A stretch of 64,000 nucleotides of DNA, from the NCBI GenBank assembly GCA_024663395.1, contig JANFAH010000015.1, forward strand, positions 310,001 through 374,000, written 5' to 3'. The notes beneath the pieces were generated by a model, which saw only the letters and a list, made by a program, of their open reading frames with translations, had not been told where the DNA came from and ran no database searches. Position 1 is the stretch's first letter, and each line of letters starts with the position of its first letter. The position numbers and the translations under genes are program-made. Positions 22,985-34,740 of the stretch are shown here, one piece after another. Origin of the DNA: Pisolithus tinctorius. Its lineage: Eukaryota; Basidiomycota; Agaricomycetes; Boletales; Pisolithaceae.

Positions 22985-23340
22985 GTACTGTGGCTATACA
23001 GATGAGCATGTGACCAGTAGATGTGATGGTCACATGATGAATGACATAAGCAGAGATGATTGTAGATCATGTGAGTTTTACATAATGATTACATGATGGT
23101 GATCCTCTGGAGCATTCTATTATGTAGTGTGTCATGTGACCATGGGAAAATATGCATGTGACTTAATCAATGTCACATGACAAGGTACAATCATAGATCA
23201 TGTAACCTATTACATAATGATCACATGTCAGTCACTCCCCAGAATACTTGGTTATGTAATGGGTCACATGACTGTACTCATCATGTGATCACACCTCTAG
23301 CACTCTGCACATGACTCAATCCATATCACATGACCAGCAA
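22985..23340. repeat. TCACATGA-type motif array in the left E8 arm
   Basis: More than a dozen near-palindromic octamers of the TCACATGA/TCATGTGA type, with variants CATGTGAC and ACATGATC, in both orientations. The mirror copy is at about 56270-56735. The core CACATG/CATGTG is an E-box half-site. Possible transposase-binding or host-factor sites; function unknown. Confidence 0.6.
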
Positions 23341-23509
23341 TGCCACCCCTATTCACATGCTGGGCATTTGTGGGTGTGCTAAAAATGCAAATTGCATCCC
23401 CACCCATTCAATTCTTGACATATGGATCTGAATTTTTGTGTGTAGAATAGGCTACCATGTTGCTACACATTGTCAAAGGCACAGGTGGTCTTGTCCAGCA
23501 GTTGCTGAG

Positions 23510-24357
23510 TGTCATGACCATGACACTGACATAAGCCCCTAACACCTGTTCTGCCCTCTTCTGACATGTTCCCACACTTCTCCACCCTCTTCTGATGCAT
23601 TCCCATGCTCCTCTGACCCTCCCAACACCTCTCCAAGGTCCCCTGTCCATGTTCCAACCAACTCTGCTCAACTCTGCCCTCAGGCTGGTCATGTGGAGGC
23701 CAGACCTTCATCTGTGCCTCCTCTGAGGCCTTGTTGGCCCAGTGGGCTGTCAGACTTGTGGCCCTGCATTCCAGATAGGGTTCTGCCCTTGTGTCAGTTT
23801 TTCTCCATTCTTCTGCTCCTTTGGTATTTACCCTCTCTCCCTTGTTGTAGTAGTTTCCTTGTCTCAGTTAAGGTCCCTGTCATCCCTACCCTCTGTCCCT
23901 TGTGTTGGAGGGACTGTAACCTGTTATACACTTATTGGTTTGCATTTTACACTGCACCACCCTTGACCTATGTCATATATAAGGCCACATAGTACTCCAA
24001 TGTCATCAGTACAAATATTGAATAAAGTCCCCACTTCCAACTCCCTCTCAGTCCCCTCTGGAGTTTCATCTCCACTCTCTCTGAGTCCACTCTACCTCTG
24101 AAATATGAGGGCTGAGCTTGTGCAAGGGGGCAGTGCACTAGCTGAACCCAACACCCTCTCATCTGACCTCCAACCTCCAACCTCTGACTCTGACTCTCTT
24201 CTCTGAAACTTTCTGCCATTTCCTCCACTCACTGTTCATTGAATATCTTGCCACCCAGTGGTTGGAATCACTTCAGACTTTGACCACTGTACTCCGCAGC
24301 CCAACCTGCTCCTACTCTGCCCTAAGAGGAAGTCAGGGGTGTTGTGTGACTTTGACA
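23510..24357 (+). repeat. 5' LTR of E7
   Basis: Starts TGTCATGACCATGACAC and ends GACTTTGACA. Aligns with 45256-45739 plus 54968-55343. It is followed by GTATATTCGTACTCTCAC, the putative primer-binding region (E5: GTATATTCGTACTCGCAC). Confidence 0.85.
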
Positions 24358-24413
24358 GTATATTCGTACTCTCACTTGTATGAGCTCTCTCACCTCCCCT
24401 ACCACATCCACTA

Positions 24414-25687
24414 TGCCTCCCATGACACATCTCTGACAATGGGATGCTACTGAGGCCCTTGCTACAGCCTTGGCAAACCCCTGACATCTCCCTTTGGTTG
24501 TTGAGCCCTTCCAGAGCTTCTCCTCCAGGGGGTGCTCCAACTCTGACCCTGCTCCAGACAGTGCTTCACATGCTGCACCCTCCATCCATCAGCAGTCCAC
24601 CCTCTGCTCTCTGCCACCTCCTATCATCATTCACCCTGGTGGAGATGGACCAGGCAACCCTGATGATGACCCCAACAATCCTGACTACCACCCTGGTGAT
24701 GGGCCTGATGACAAGGATGATCCTGACAACCTCATGGATCCCCTTGATGACCTGGTCCTTGCTCTGACCCAGGCCATCCATGCCCTAGCCCACTCCAACC
24801 AGCACTACAGAGACTCTGCTCCACGAACCAAGGTCTGCAAGCCAGATACCTTTGATGGGTCTGACCCTAAAAAACTCTGTGAGTTCTTGGTCCAATGTGA
24901 GCTCAATTTCCAGGACCACCCTTGGGAATTCCACTCCAACCAAGCCAAGGTCACATATGTGTAGTCCTACCTTAAGGGCATGGCATTGGCCTGGTTTGAA
25001 CCAGATCTCCACAATCCAGATGATTACCTTAATCATCCACTGTGGATGGATGACCACTACAAGTTCCTCAGTGAGCTCACTACCAACTTTGGCCCTCATG
25101 ATGCTGCTGCTGATGCTGTCCAGCATCTGGAAAATATTACCATGAAGGACCCTTCACATGTTGTGAAGTACTTAGTGGAGTTCAACCACTGGGCTGCTCA
25201 GGTAAAAGACAATGGCGAAGGCACACTCCACCACCACATCTACTTGGGTCCCCCTGACTGCATCAAGGATGAAGTGTCCCATGTCAGCAAGCCCACCACT
25301 CTTCATGCACTCTGCAAGTTGGCCCAGACAGTAGATTTGCACTACTGGGAGCACAAGTCAGAAGTCTCCCACTCTGCCAAGCCTCCTTCTGCTGAAAGAA
25401 CTCCACTCTGCACTGCTGACTCCAAGCTGAAGCCCTCCACATCATCCTCCACCCCTAAGTCTGACTCTAAAAAGGCTGAAGTGCCAAAGTCTGACATCAA
25501 CCATCTCCTTGGAAAAGATGGCAAGCTCACAGCAGCTGAGTGGCTCCACTGCCTTACTGGTGGGCTGTGCCTCTTCTGTGGTGAACCTGGCCACTCCACC
25601 AAGGATTTCCCAAAGTTGACTTCCCATGCTGCCAAGGCTGCCACTCTGACTGCTCTGCCTGCAGAGAGGTCAGAGCCAAAAAATTAA
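24414..25687 (+). pseudogene. Gag of E7
   Basis: Probable start at ATG 24414. TGA stops early on (about 24441 and 24480) and a TAG at about 24963 interrupt it. Domains: acidic linker (PDDKDDPDNLMDPLDD), capsid block CKPDTFDGSDPKKLCEFLVQ, then KGMALAWFEPDLHNPDDY, the LLGKDGKLTAAE block and a CCHC knuckle CLFCGEPGHSTKDF in which the last Cys is Phe. The final stop at 25685-25687 matches E5 (AEPKN). It would form the virus-like particle in a live element. Confidence 0.8.
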
Positions 25688-26086
25688 TCTGCTCCTCCAG
25701 GGAGCCTGTACATCCTGGAGGAAGCATTGATCCCATCCATGCAGAAGTCCACCTCAACACATCCACTCTTTCTGACCCTAATTCTCTTCTTCAGATTATT
25801 TCCCTTCCTGATTTCTGTCAAGTTCAGGTTGTCTGGGTTGAGGCTGGACCAGAGACCAAAGTGGGCACAAGGCTGAGGGGTTGGGGTCAGGGGGGGGAGT
25901 CGAAGATACAGAGGGGGGGGGGTGGACTGATTGGACTTAGCAACTGAGATTACAGCACTATTCCCTTGCATGGGTCTCAGTCTGAGTCTGAGTCTGAGAC
26001 AGGATTATCAGAGTAACTTTGTTGATTTCAGACTGGAGACTACAGGCCAAGTATCTAAGTGTTTATATACTAGAAACAACTATTGT

Positions 26087-26818
26087 TGTCATGACTGCGT
26101 TCATCCTGCATCATCACTAACTCCGCACCCTTTTCCGCCGGTCATTCGCTCACTCCACACCAACTCCACCCACCTTCTGTCATCTACAAACCATCTCTGC
26201 TCTGACTACTGTTGGACTTGTGTTGCTCTCCTACTGGACTGGGTGGACCGTTCTCTGAGGGGTCATGTGACTACCTTTGGACTTCTCCCTGACAGCACGC
26301 AGTCAGGTACTCTGCAGCGCGCACACCGTGTGGTCCAGCACCTGGACTGTTTCCTTTTTTGGATGTCCTATGTTACCCGCTCATATGTCCTCTGTCTACC
26401 CTTCATTCGTCATCTGGGAAGTGTTACTTGAAATTTTACAAGTCTCCATGTGTCAGTTCTGATTCTGGTTACTGTACCTCCATAGTAGTATAAAAGCATG
26501 TATCATTCTCCGCCATCCCTCAGTACGAATATCAACTTAGTTCCTACTCCCTCTGATTCCATCTTCTGCCTGTCAGAGTTATCTCCGACTCTCCATCTGT
26601 ACTCTCCCTCTGAAATATGAGGGCTGAGATCGTGCAAGGGGGTAGCGCACAAGCTAAACCTGACGCCCTCACTCCGCTCTGCCTGTGTCTCGGTGGCCTT
26701 TGTTCCTGCCACCACTCTGCTAGTTGGAGTTCTGTTCCTTCATGTCAGACTTGCTTCCGAACCACTCTCCAGACCTTATATAGCATTGGAGTTGGTCGGA
26801 GTAGGCCCACACTTGACA
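26087..26818 (+). repeat. 5' LTR of E5
   Basis: TGTCATGACTGCG ... ACACTTGACA. Homologous to the E9 LTRs. The following GTATATTCGTACTCGCAC is the conserved putative primer-binding region; it does not begin with the usual TGG of a tRNA 3'-end primer site. Confidence 0.9.
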
Positions 26819-26879
26819 GTATATTCGTACTCGCACTTGTACAATCTCCTTTTCTGTCTTCAAAAAAACTTATGCCATT

Positions 26880-28163
26880 ATGAGAACTTGAGCTCAATCC
26901 CAGAGAGAGGTTGCTGAGAACCTCGCTGTAGCACTAGCTAATCCGCATTGACTCCCTTCCGTCGTTGAACAATTCCAGGCTTTCTCTGCTCAATGCCACT
27001 CTCACACTGAAGGTGAAAGTGCTTCACAAGCTGGTCACTCTGACCTCCACCCAACAACTTTCCATACTCCGTCTCCTTGTAACTGAGATGATGGACCTGA
27101 CCCCGACCCTGATTATCCTGATGGTGATCCTGATGGCAGGGGCAGCAGTGACGGGGATATCCCTGAAGACCTGGCTGAGCTGCCAGAGGATCCCCTTGTA
27201 GCTCTTGCTAGAGCTGTCCATGTGCTTGCATGGTCTAGTTTGCGCACTGGGGACTCTGCTCCGAAAACCAAGGTCCGCAAGCCTGACACCTTCAACAGCT
27301 CCGACCCTAAAAAACTCTGTGAGTTCCTCATACAATGCAAGTTGAACTTCCAAGACTGCCCTCACACATTCTGCTCTGACAGAGCAAAGGTTACCTTCAC
27401 TCAATCTTATCTTAAGGGTATGGCCCTGGCTTGGTTCGAGCCAGACCTACTAAACCCTGACAACTATGATCGCCCGCTCTGGATGGACAACTATCACAAG
27501 TTCTTCCAAGAGCTCACAAATAACTTCAGTCTGCATGATGCCATAGCAGATGCTGTCCAACAACTCAAGAACCTAACCATGAAAGATGGGTCTCAAATTA
27601 CCAAATATGTCATGGAGTTCAATCACTGGGCTTCCCAAGTCAAGGACTACGGTGTCGGTGCACTCTGCCACCACTTCTATAGCGGACTTCCAGACCGCAT
27701 CAAGGACGAGATCACTCATGTCAGAAAACCTTCTACCCTCACACAACTCTGTGAACTCGCTCAGACCATCAATGCATGCTACTGGGAGCGCAAAGCAGAG
27801 ATCTCATGCACCACCAAGTCCGCCTCCAACAAGTCGCAGTCTTCCAACTCTGACAATAAAACTAAATCATCATCCTCCTCGTCCTCTGCTCCAAGGTCCA
27901 ACACCAAGGGCAAGGGCAAACAGAAAGATCCACCCAAGTCTGATGCACCAAAGTCCAATATTGCCCATCTTCTGGGCAAGGATGGCACACTCACCTCCAC
28001 TGAACAACAGCGCAGGATGAAGAACAACCTCTGCCTCTTCTGTGGTGAGGCTGGCCACTCCACCAAGGACTGTCCCAAGTCCACCTCTCATGCAGCCAAA
28101 GCCTGTGCAGCTACAGCTGGAACTCTGCCTCCTCCGACTGAGAAGGCAGAGCCAAAAAATTAG
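26880..28163 (+). pseudogene. Gag of E5
   Basis: Aligned with E7, gag starts at ATG 26880. TGA codons near 26889, 26948 and 27083 interrupt it, the first two at positions expected to be CGA. From about 27086 the frame is open to 28163: acidic linker, capsid block KPDTFNSSDPKKLCEFLIQC, KGMALAWFEPDLLNPDNY, a Ser-rich linker, LLGKDGTLTSTE and an intact CCHC knuckle CLFCGEAGHSTKDC. Ends AEPKN. Particle-forming protein in a live element. Confidence 0.85.
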
Positions 28164-28279
28164 TCCACTCCTCCAGGGAGCTTGCACAGCCTGGAGGAAG
28201 CGTTGAACCCAACTGTGTGTGACTGGACATCTGACTCAACACGTCCACTCTTTCTAGTCCCAACTCTTTACTTCCGTCT

Positions 28280-31200
28280 GTAACCCTTCTTGACTATTCT
28301 GTTGATACTGTTTCTGCGTTGATCAATTCCAGCTCTTCTCATTGTTTTGTAGACCTGTCCATAATCACAAAATATGCCATTCCTGTTTCCTCCGTTTCTC
28401 CACCAGTTCCACTCCACTTGTTTGATGGTAGTACAAATGCTGTCATTTCCCAAGAAGTAGATCTTTTCCTCCACTTTCCTTCTGGCGATGTCAACTCCGT
28501 TTCATTTCATGTTACTCTGTTGGATTCTTCATGTTCACTGGTATTAGGACACAACTGGCTCACCTGCTTCAATCTGTTGATTGACTGGGTACTGGGCAGT
28601 ATATCGTTCAAACCATCATTACAGGGAATGCTGACACCCCAGGTGCCTTTGTCATCTTCTGCCGCAACCTCTGCTCCAGATCCGACACCCTCCGCTCCGT
28701 TTGCAGCTCTGACTGCACCTCTGACAGACTCGCCACGCTCCACTCCGCTTGTCTCACTCATCAATGCTGCTGCATACATCAGAGCCTGCGCTCTCCCTGG
28801 CTCTAGACAGTTCCGCTTACAGCTTTCTGCTGATGATGTGAAGCTTTGAGTGTCCTCCACTTCTTCTCTGCCTCCTGACCTCTCCTCGGTTCCTCCTGAG
28901 TATCACGACTTTGCTGATGTCTTTAGTAAAGAAAAGGCCACAGAACTTCTGCCACACTGCTTGTTCGATCTCAAGCTTGACCTCGAGGAAGGAGCTTCTC
29001 TGCCCATTGGTACAATCTACTCTCTTTCTCCACCAGAGCTTGAGGCTCTCCACACCTTCATTGATGAGCATCTTGGCTATGGTTTCATCAAACAATCTAC
29101 CTCCACTCACAGCGCCCCTGTCCTCTTCGTGAAGAAGAAGGACGGTTCACTCTGCCTCTGCATAGACTATTGAGGACTCAATAAAATCACGAAAAAAGAC
29201 TGCAATCCACTGCTGCTCATCTCTGACCTGCTCGACTCTCCAAGCCATGCTAAAGTCTATACCAAGATCGACCTCCGCCATGCCTATCATCTGGTCCACA
29301 TCGCAGACAGAGATGAATGGAAAACGGCTTTCCGCACTCGTTATGGTTCTTACGAGTGGCAGGTAATGCCATTCAGTCTGACTAATGCACCTGCGGCTTT
29401 CCAGCGATTCATCAATAGCATCTTTGCAGACATGCTCGATGTCTGCATCATGGTATACCTCAATGACATCCTAATCTATTCGCAGGACGTGGAGTCACAT
29501 CGTGAACACATAAAAGAGGTACTCTGCTGCCTTCGAAAGCATGGCCTTTATGCCAAGCCAGAGAAGTGTGAGTTTCACTCTGACTCCATCGAGTACCTCA
29601 GTTATGTTCTTTCTCCCTCCAGTCTCACCATGTCTGCTGAGAAGGTTCAGGCAGTCCATGACTGGCCTGAGCCATGGAAGGTGCGAGACATCCAGTCTTT
29701 CCTCAGCTTCGCAAATTTCTACAGACAATTCATTAATAACTACTCCGACATTGTCATTCCACTCACTCGCCTCACATGAAAGGGTGCTCCTTGGAACTTT
29801 TCCAAGGAGTGCCACTCTGCTTTCCTCTGCCTGAAGGATGCCTTCAGCTCTGCTCCTGTTCTCACTCATTGGGTTCCTGACGCTCCACTTACAGTTGAAA
29901 CCGATGCCTCTGACTATGCCATTGCTGGCATTCTGTTGATCACCTGCTCCAACAGTGAACTTTGCCCAGTCACTTTCTACTCTCGCACCATGACTGTGCC
30001 AGAGCTCAACTATGATACCCACGACAAGGAGCTGTTGGCTATGTTCAAGGCTTTCTGCCATTGGCGGCATTACCTAGAAGGTTCCGCCTTACCTGTTGAC
30101 ATGGTGATGGACCACAAAAACCTTGAGTATTTCTCCACCTCTAAGGTTCTCACTCATTGACAGGCCTGCTGATCGGAGTACCTTTCTCAGTTCAACCTTT
30201 CCATCTGCTTCCAACCTGGCTGCCTTGGAGCCAAACCTGACACACTTACGTGACGGTGGGACATCTGCCCAAAAGGGGGGGATAGGGACTACGTGCAGGT
30301 AAATCCTCACAATCTCCACCCTATGTTTACACAGGAGCAACTTGCGTCGTCCCTCCGTACCACCACCCTCATGGCACCTGTGCTCCATGCTGCCATGGTC
30401 TTCAATGTTGAGTGCTTGCACTCCAACATCGTCTCCACCCTACCCTCCGACCCCATCTCTGCCAGCCATCTTCCAACTCTGACTAAGCCTCGGTGGTCCC
30501 TGGACTCCGACGGTCTACTCTGCCTTGATGGTCACATCTTTGTCCCTGACATTGATGACCTCCGCCTTTGAGTGCTTTTGTTTAAGCATGACCACCCTCT
30601 AGCAGGCCATTTCAGGCAAAACCACACCCTAGAACTCGTCCACAGGGACTACATGTGGCCTAACCTCCACCCCGATGTGAAAGAATACATCAGGTCCTGC
30701 ACTGCCTGTGGACACAGCAAAACTCCATGCCACCGCCCTTATGGTCTACTGAAGCAACTTCCCGTCCCAGAGAGACCTTGGAACTCCATCTCCATGGACT
30801 TCATTGAGCACCTCCCCAACTCTGATGGCTACTCCACCATACTCGTGGTAGTGGACCACCTCTCAAAGCAAGTGGTGTTCATCCCCACCCATGACTCCAT
30901 CACCTCCACCGAACTCACTAAGCTCTTCCTAACCCATGTCTTCTCCAAGCACAGAGTTCCAGCTAATGTCACCTCCGATAGAGGTCCTGAGTTCGTCTCA
31001 CACTTCTTCTGCTCTCTAGGAAAGGCCCTTGATATGCGTCTTCGCTTCACTTTGGGTTACCACCCAGAAGGCGATGGCCAGACCAAGTGAACAAACCAGA
31101 CCCTCAAACAGTACCTTCATGTCTACTGTAACTACCAACAAGACAACTGGGCTGAGCTGTTACCTCTAGCGGAGTTCACTTTCAACAATGCACCAAGTGT

Positions 31201-31879
31201 GACTACTGGAGTCTCTCCCTTCTTTGCTAACAAGGGATACCATCCAAACTTGTCTGTGGTCCCTGACCAAGACTTCACCTCTCTGTGGGCTCATGACTAC
31301 ATCGTTGAGCTCTCTGCCCTTCATGACTTCCTCCACTCCGAAATGTCCACTGCTCAACAGTGCTACCAGGGTCCAGCAGATGCTAAATGCATACCTCCGC
31401 CTGAGTTCAAGGTCAGAGAACAGGCCTATGTCAAAGCCAAGTACTTCCGCTCCACTCGCCCTTCGGAAAAACTCTCCGAAAAGTACTTAGGTCCGTTCAC
31501 CATCTTGGCCAGGCCAGGTATGCATTCTGTCACCCTTAAGCTCCCTGACTCTATGCGCTCGGTACATCCAGTCTTCCATGTCTCACAACTGGAAGCCACA
31601 GCAGCTAACCCTTTCCCAAACTGACAACAACCTCCACCTCTGCCAGTGGATGTCAATGGTGACCTTGAGTACGAAGTATCAGAGATACTCGACTCTAAGG
31701 TGGACTGCCATCGCCACCACTGTCAACTCTTGTATCTAGTCCACTGGGCTGGTTACGAGAACACTGACGAAGAAACCTCTTGGTTGCTTGCAACTGAGCT
31801 AGATCATGCTTCCGACATAGTATCTGCTTTCCAAGAATGCTATCCACACAAACCTGGCCTGTACCAACCTCTGCCATAA
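28280..31879 (+). pseudogene. Chromovirus pol of E5 with four inactivated catalytic codons
   Basis: Protease at about 28316 reads LINSSSSHCF where E9 has LMDSGSSHCF (D to N at 28325, G to S at 28331). RT at 28850-29770: FVKKKDGSLCLCIDY, MPFSLTNAPAAF, and YLND in place of YLDD (D to N at 29462). RNase H 29780-30290 (DHKNLEYFSTSK). Integrase 30550-31620: HHCC, SMDFIEHLP, TSDRGPEF, but GQTK instead of GQTE (E to K at 31085), followed by TGA. Chromodomain 31646-31879 (LEYEVSEILDSK...YLVHWAGYEN). Each catalytic change is CpA where a CpG is expected. Confidence 0.88.
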
Positions 31880-32096
31880 TACTCTGCCTACATAATCCTC
31901 CTCCATGGGCCAACTCCACCTCTTATCAAACTACCTTAGGTACTTTAGAATTTTCTCTGCTTATCTGTTTCACTTCTCAGAGTCATGAACAAAGTAACAA
32001 GTCTATTTCGTAGTAGTACAAAAAATACAAACTAAAGACAAAAAAAAAAAAAGAAATAGGTCAGCTCCACCTGACTCACAGTAATCTGCTACTCAC

Positions 32097-32503
32097 CTCT
32101 GCGCGGCCTCATCCTGCCTGGCCTGGGCTCTCTCCTGAGAGGCTCTCTGCCTCTGCCTCTCTGCCTCTTCCTCTGCTGCCCTCTTCTTTCGAGCCTCCTC
32201 TTCCTCTGTCACCCTTCTCCTCTGAGCCTCCTCTTCCACTCTCTTCTTCCGCTCCGCCTCCAACTGCTCCTCCTCTGCCTTCTGCCTCTTGGCCTCCTCA
32301 CACTTGGCCTTGCACTCTGCCTTGCGCACTCTCTCTCTCCACTCAGCCTCCTCTCGTTGGTGCGCCTTCTCTGCAGACTTCTCTCGCTCGGTGTTGGTGG
32401 AGTTGTCAGTGAGGACGACCAGCTCTTCATCCACAACTTGGGAGTAGTCGTGGATGTGGCCAGGGGTTGGCTGGGGAGTTTTGCTCTGTTGCTGGGGAGA
32501 CAT
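32097..32503 (-). pseudogene. Antisense accessory gene of E5, exon 1 only
   Basis: Antisense to gag-pol, between the chromodomain and PPT. An open 136-codon frame starts MSPQQQSKTPQPTPGH, continues HDYSQVVDEELVVLTDNST and then a ~95-residue coiled coil of Glu, Arg, Lys and Ala. A GTGAGT splice donor sits right after the exon (32091-32096), as at the equivalent point in E9 and E6. The second, cysteine-cluster exon is missing: the donor region runs straight into the 3' tail (poly-T block) that follows the gene in E9, so ~0.8 kb is deleted. The exon itself has no stop. Confidence 0.6.
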
Positions 32504-32535
32504 GGTGATGGGGGGAAGGAACGAAGGTTTGGTAC

Positions 32536-32600
32536 CCTAACACGTGTTTTTAAGTGGTACTTCAAACTCCAACAGAGCTCCGCTGTGGCTAAAGCCATTA
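32536..32600 (-). promoter_or_regulatory. Conserved block with CACGTG upstream of the antisense gene
   Basis: AACACGTGTTTTTAAGTGG here (32540-32558) matches the reverse complement of E9 16186-16205. The CACGTG palindrome (32541-32546; E9 16199-16204) keeps its CpG even in E9, which has lost most others. Position: ~40 bp before the antisense ATG in both. A promoter role is inference. Confidence 0.4.
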
Positions 32601-32661
32601 TCCTTGAGGCATCAAAATAATTTCAAATGATCAACTCATGTTGATCTCATTCCATACATGC

Positions 32662-32696
32662 GGCCTTCAGGGGTTCAGGCCCTAAGGGGGGGGCAC
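32662..32696 (+). other. Polypurine tract of E5
   Basis: CTTCAGGGGTTCAGGCCCTA then AGGGGGGGGCAC directly before the 3' LTR at 32697. Shared with E7 and E9. Confidence 0.8.
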
Positions 32697-33084
32697 TGTC
32701 ATGACCATGCATTCATCCTGCATCATCACTAACTCTGCACCCTTTTCTGCTGGTCATTCGCTCACTCCGCACCAACTCTGCCCACCTTCTGTCATCTGCA
32801 AACCATCTCCACTCCAACTACTGTTGGACTTGTGTTGCTCTCCTACCAGACCAGGCGGACCATTCTCTGAGGGGTCATGTGACTACCTTTGGACTTCTCC
32901 CTGACAGTGCGCAGTCAGGTACTCTGCAGCGTGCACACCGCGTGGTCCAGTGCCTGGACTGTTTCCTTTTTTGGATGTCCTATGTTACCCACTTGTATGT
33001 CCTCCATCTACCCTTCATTCGTCATCTGGGAAGTTTTACTTGAAATTTTACAAGTCTCTGTATATCAGTTCCAATTCTGGTTAC

Positions 33085-33987
33085 TGTGAAGTACAGGTTT
33101 ACCCTCGGAGTGACCGGGCTTCAAGACCGGGTGACAGGGGCCAAGTCCAAGTGGCCAGAATCGAGGCCGGGAGACAGGGGCCAAGTCCGAGTAGACCGGA
33201 GTCAAGGCCGGAGGTCAGGGGCTAAGTCCGGAGGACCGGACTTAAGGCCGGGAGCGCGGGAATAAGACCGGTAGCGTGGGAAACCGACCGGTGTTGGAGT
33301 GCACACAAGGGGAAGCCGGTCCGGGGTTGGATCTACCTCCCTTGGTCTCAGCTTATGTGCTGTACCCATATGCAAGCCGGGGAGAGGTCTGGGACAGGGG
33401 CCAGGGATAGCTTAAGGCTCGGCCTTAGCTATAGAGTAGACTCGAGGGGTAATACAGAGTTGAGGGTAATACTAAGTTGATATTCTGACTGAGGGTGCTA
33501 CGAAGTATGTACAGGGGTTAAATACATGAGGCCGGTCCGGGATAATGAACATAGAGCTGGACTTGTGAATAAGCTATTAGTGAGATGATTAGCAAGACGA
33601 GGATAGCCACAGTGGCTATGCAGAGGCTAATAGCCAAAGTCCAGGTGACCAGCATAACCAGGGTCAGACACAGGATTGTACAGTAAGCAAAGTCTGATGA
33701 ACAGGCTAGACTAAATATAGTGCAAACAAAGGGAAACAGACCGGAGTTATGTCCGGGTGACCCGGACATAGACCTGGGAGGACCGGGGTGGAGCAGCGCA
33801 AGGCCGGGAGGCCGAAATGGACCGGAGATAGGGGTAAAACACCGGACTTGAGTTATGCAGGCCGGAGTTAAGTTATCTAGGGCCGGGATTGGGTTTTCTA
33901 GGCTGGACCAGGACCGGACTTAACCGGAGATAGGGGCTAGGGGTCCAGACTGGGCTGAGTCCGAGTCCAAGAGTCATGGATATGACA
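33085..33987. mobile_element. Solo LTR (family B), recent insertion in E5's 3' LTR
   Basis: 903 bp, TGTGAAGTACAGG ... GGATATGACA, flanked by GTTAC (33080-33084 and 33988-33992). The 5' LTR of E5 shows the empty site at about 26468-26475. It is rich in CCGG/CCGGA motifs, with degenerate GGCCGGGAGACAGGGGCCAA-type repeats in the first 250 bp. Older copies are at 7848-8264 and 11140-11810. Confidence 0.92.
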
Positions 33988-34343
33988 GTTACTGTACCTC
34001 TGTAGTAGTATAAAAGCATGTATCATACTCTGCCATCCCTCAGTATGAATATCAACTTAGTTCCTACTCCCTCTGATTCTGTCTTCTGCCTGTCAGAGTT
34101 ATCTCCCACTCTCCATCTGTACTCTCCCTCTGAAATATGAGGGCTGAGATCATGCAAGGGGGTAGCGCATGAGCTAAACCTGACACCCTCACCCCACTCC
34201 ACCTGTGTCTTGGTGGCCTTTGTTCCTGCCACCACTCTGCCAGTTGGAGTTCTGTTCCTTCATGTCGGACTTGCTTCCAAACCACTCTCCAGACCTTATA
34301 TAGTGTCGGAGTTGGTCGGAGTAGGCCCAGACTTGACAATTGT

Positions 34344-34602
34344 ACAGAGACCGGTAATACCAGTCTTGCAAGATTGCTAAGATGATTGGTAAGACAAGTA
34401 TTAGTAATGTATGACAAAGACAATGGAGACCAGGACAGGGCAGACCAGGGATAAGACTGGGCAGGGCTTAACTGAAGTGACATGCACTGCAAAGCAGTGT
34501 TCACTGCACTAGGACATTTGGGGATAAGGGATTGGCAAGACTGAGGCCAGACTAAATGAATGTGAGGCTGAGTCTGGCTGGGGTCAAGATACGACTATGA
34601 CA
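34344..34602 (-). repeat. Part of the E6 3' LTR (continues at 25816-26086)
   Basis: Matches 41660-41924 of the 5' LTR, ending CTATGACA. The minus-strand PPT AAGAGGGGGATAC immediately precedes it. The remaining 271 bp lie on the other side of E5. Confidence 0.85.
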
Positions 34603-34740
34603 GTATCCCCCTCTTAGGGGTCAAACCCATGAGACCCCTGCAAGAGTGGTAGGCTGAGTCCAAACCTTGGCTGAGTTTGAAAAAACTGGTACTTGTGGCC
34701 CACTAAGCCCTTTGCATCTTTCTTCCACATCCTATCCATT

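Larger units (their letters stand above)
26087..34338 (+). mobile_element. E5: youngest Ty3/gypsy chromovirus
   Basis: 5' LTR 26087-26818 (732 bp, TATAAAA at 26489-26495). 3' LTR 32697-34338, 734 bp after removing the solo LTR and its extra duplication. 5-bp duplication ATTGT at 26082-26086 and 34339-34343. Full domain order gag, protease, RT, RNase H, integrase, chromodomain, antisense gene, PPT. CpG is frequent, unlike the surrounding elements. LTR differences are largely CpG/TpG/CpA. Inactive: several TGA stops and four altered catalytic codons. Confidence 0.92.
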
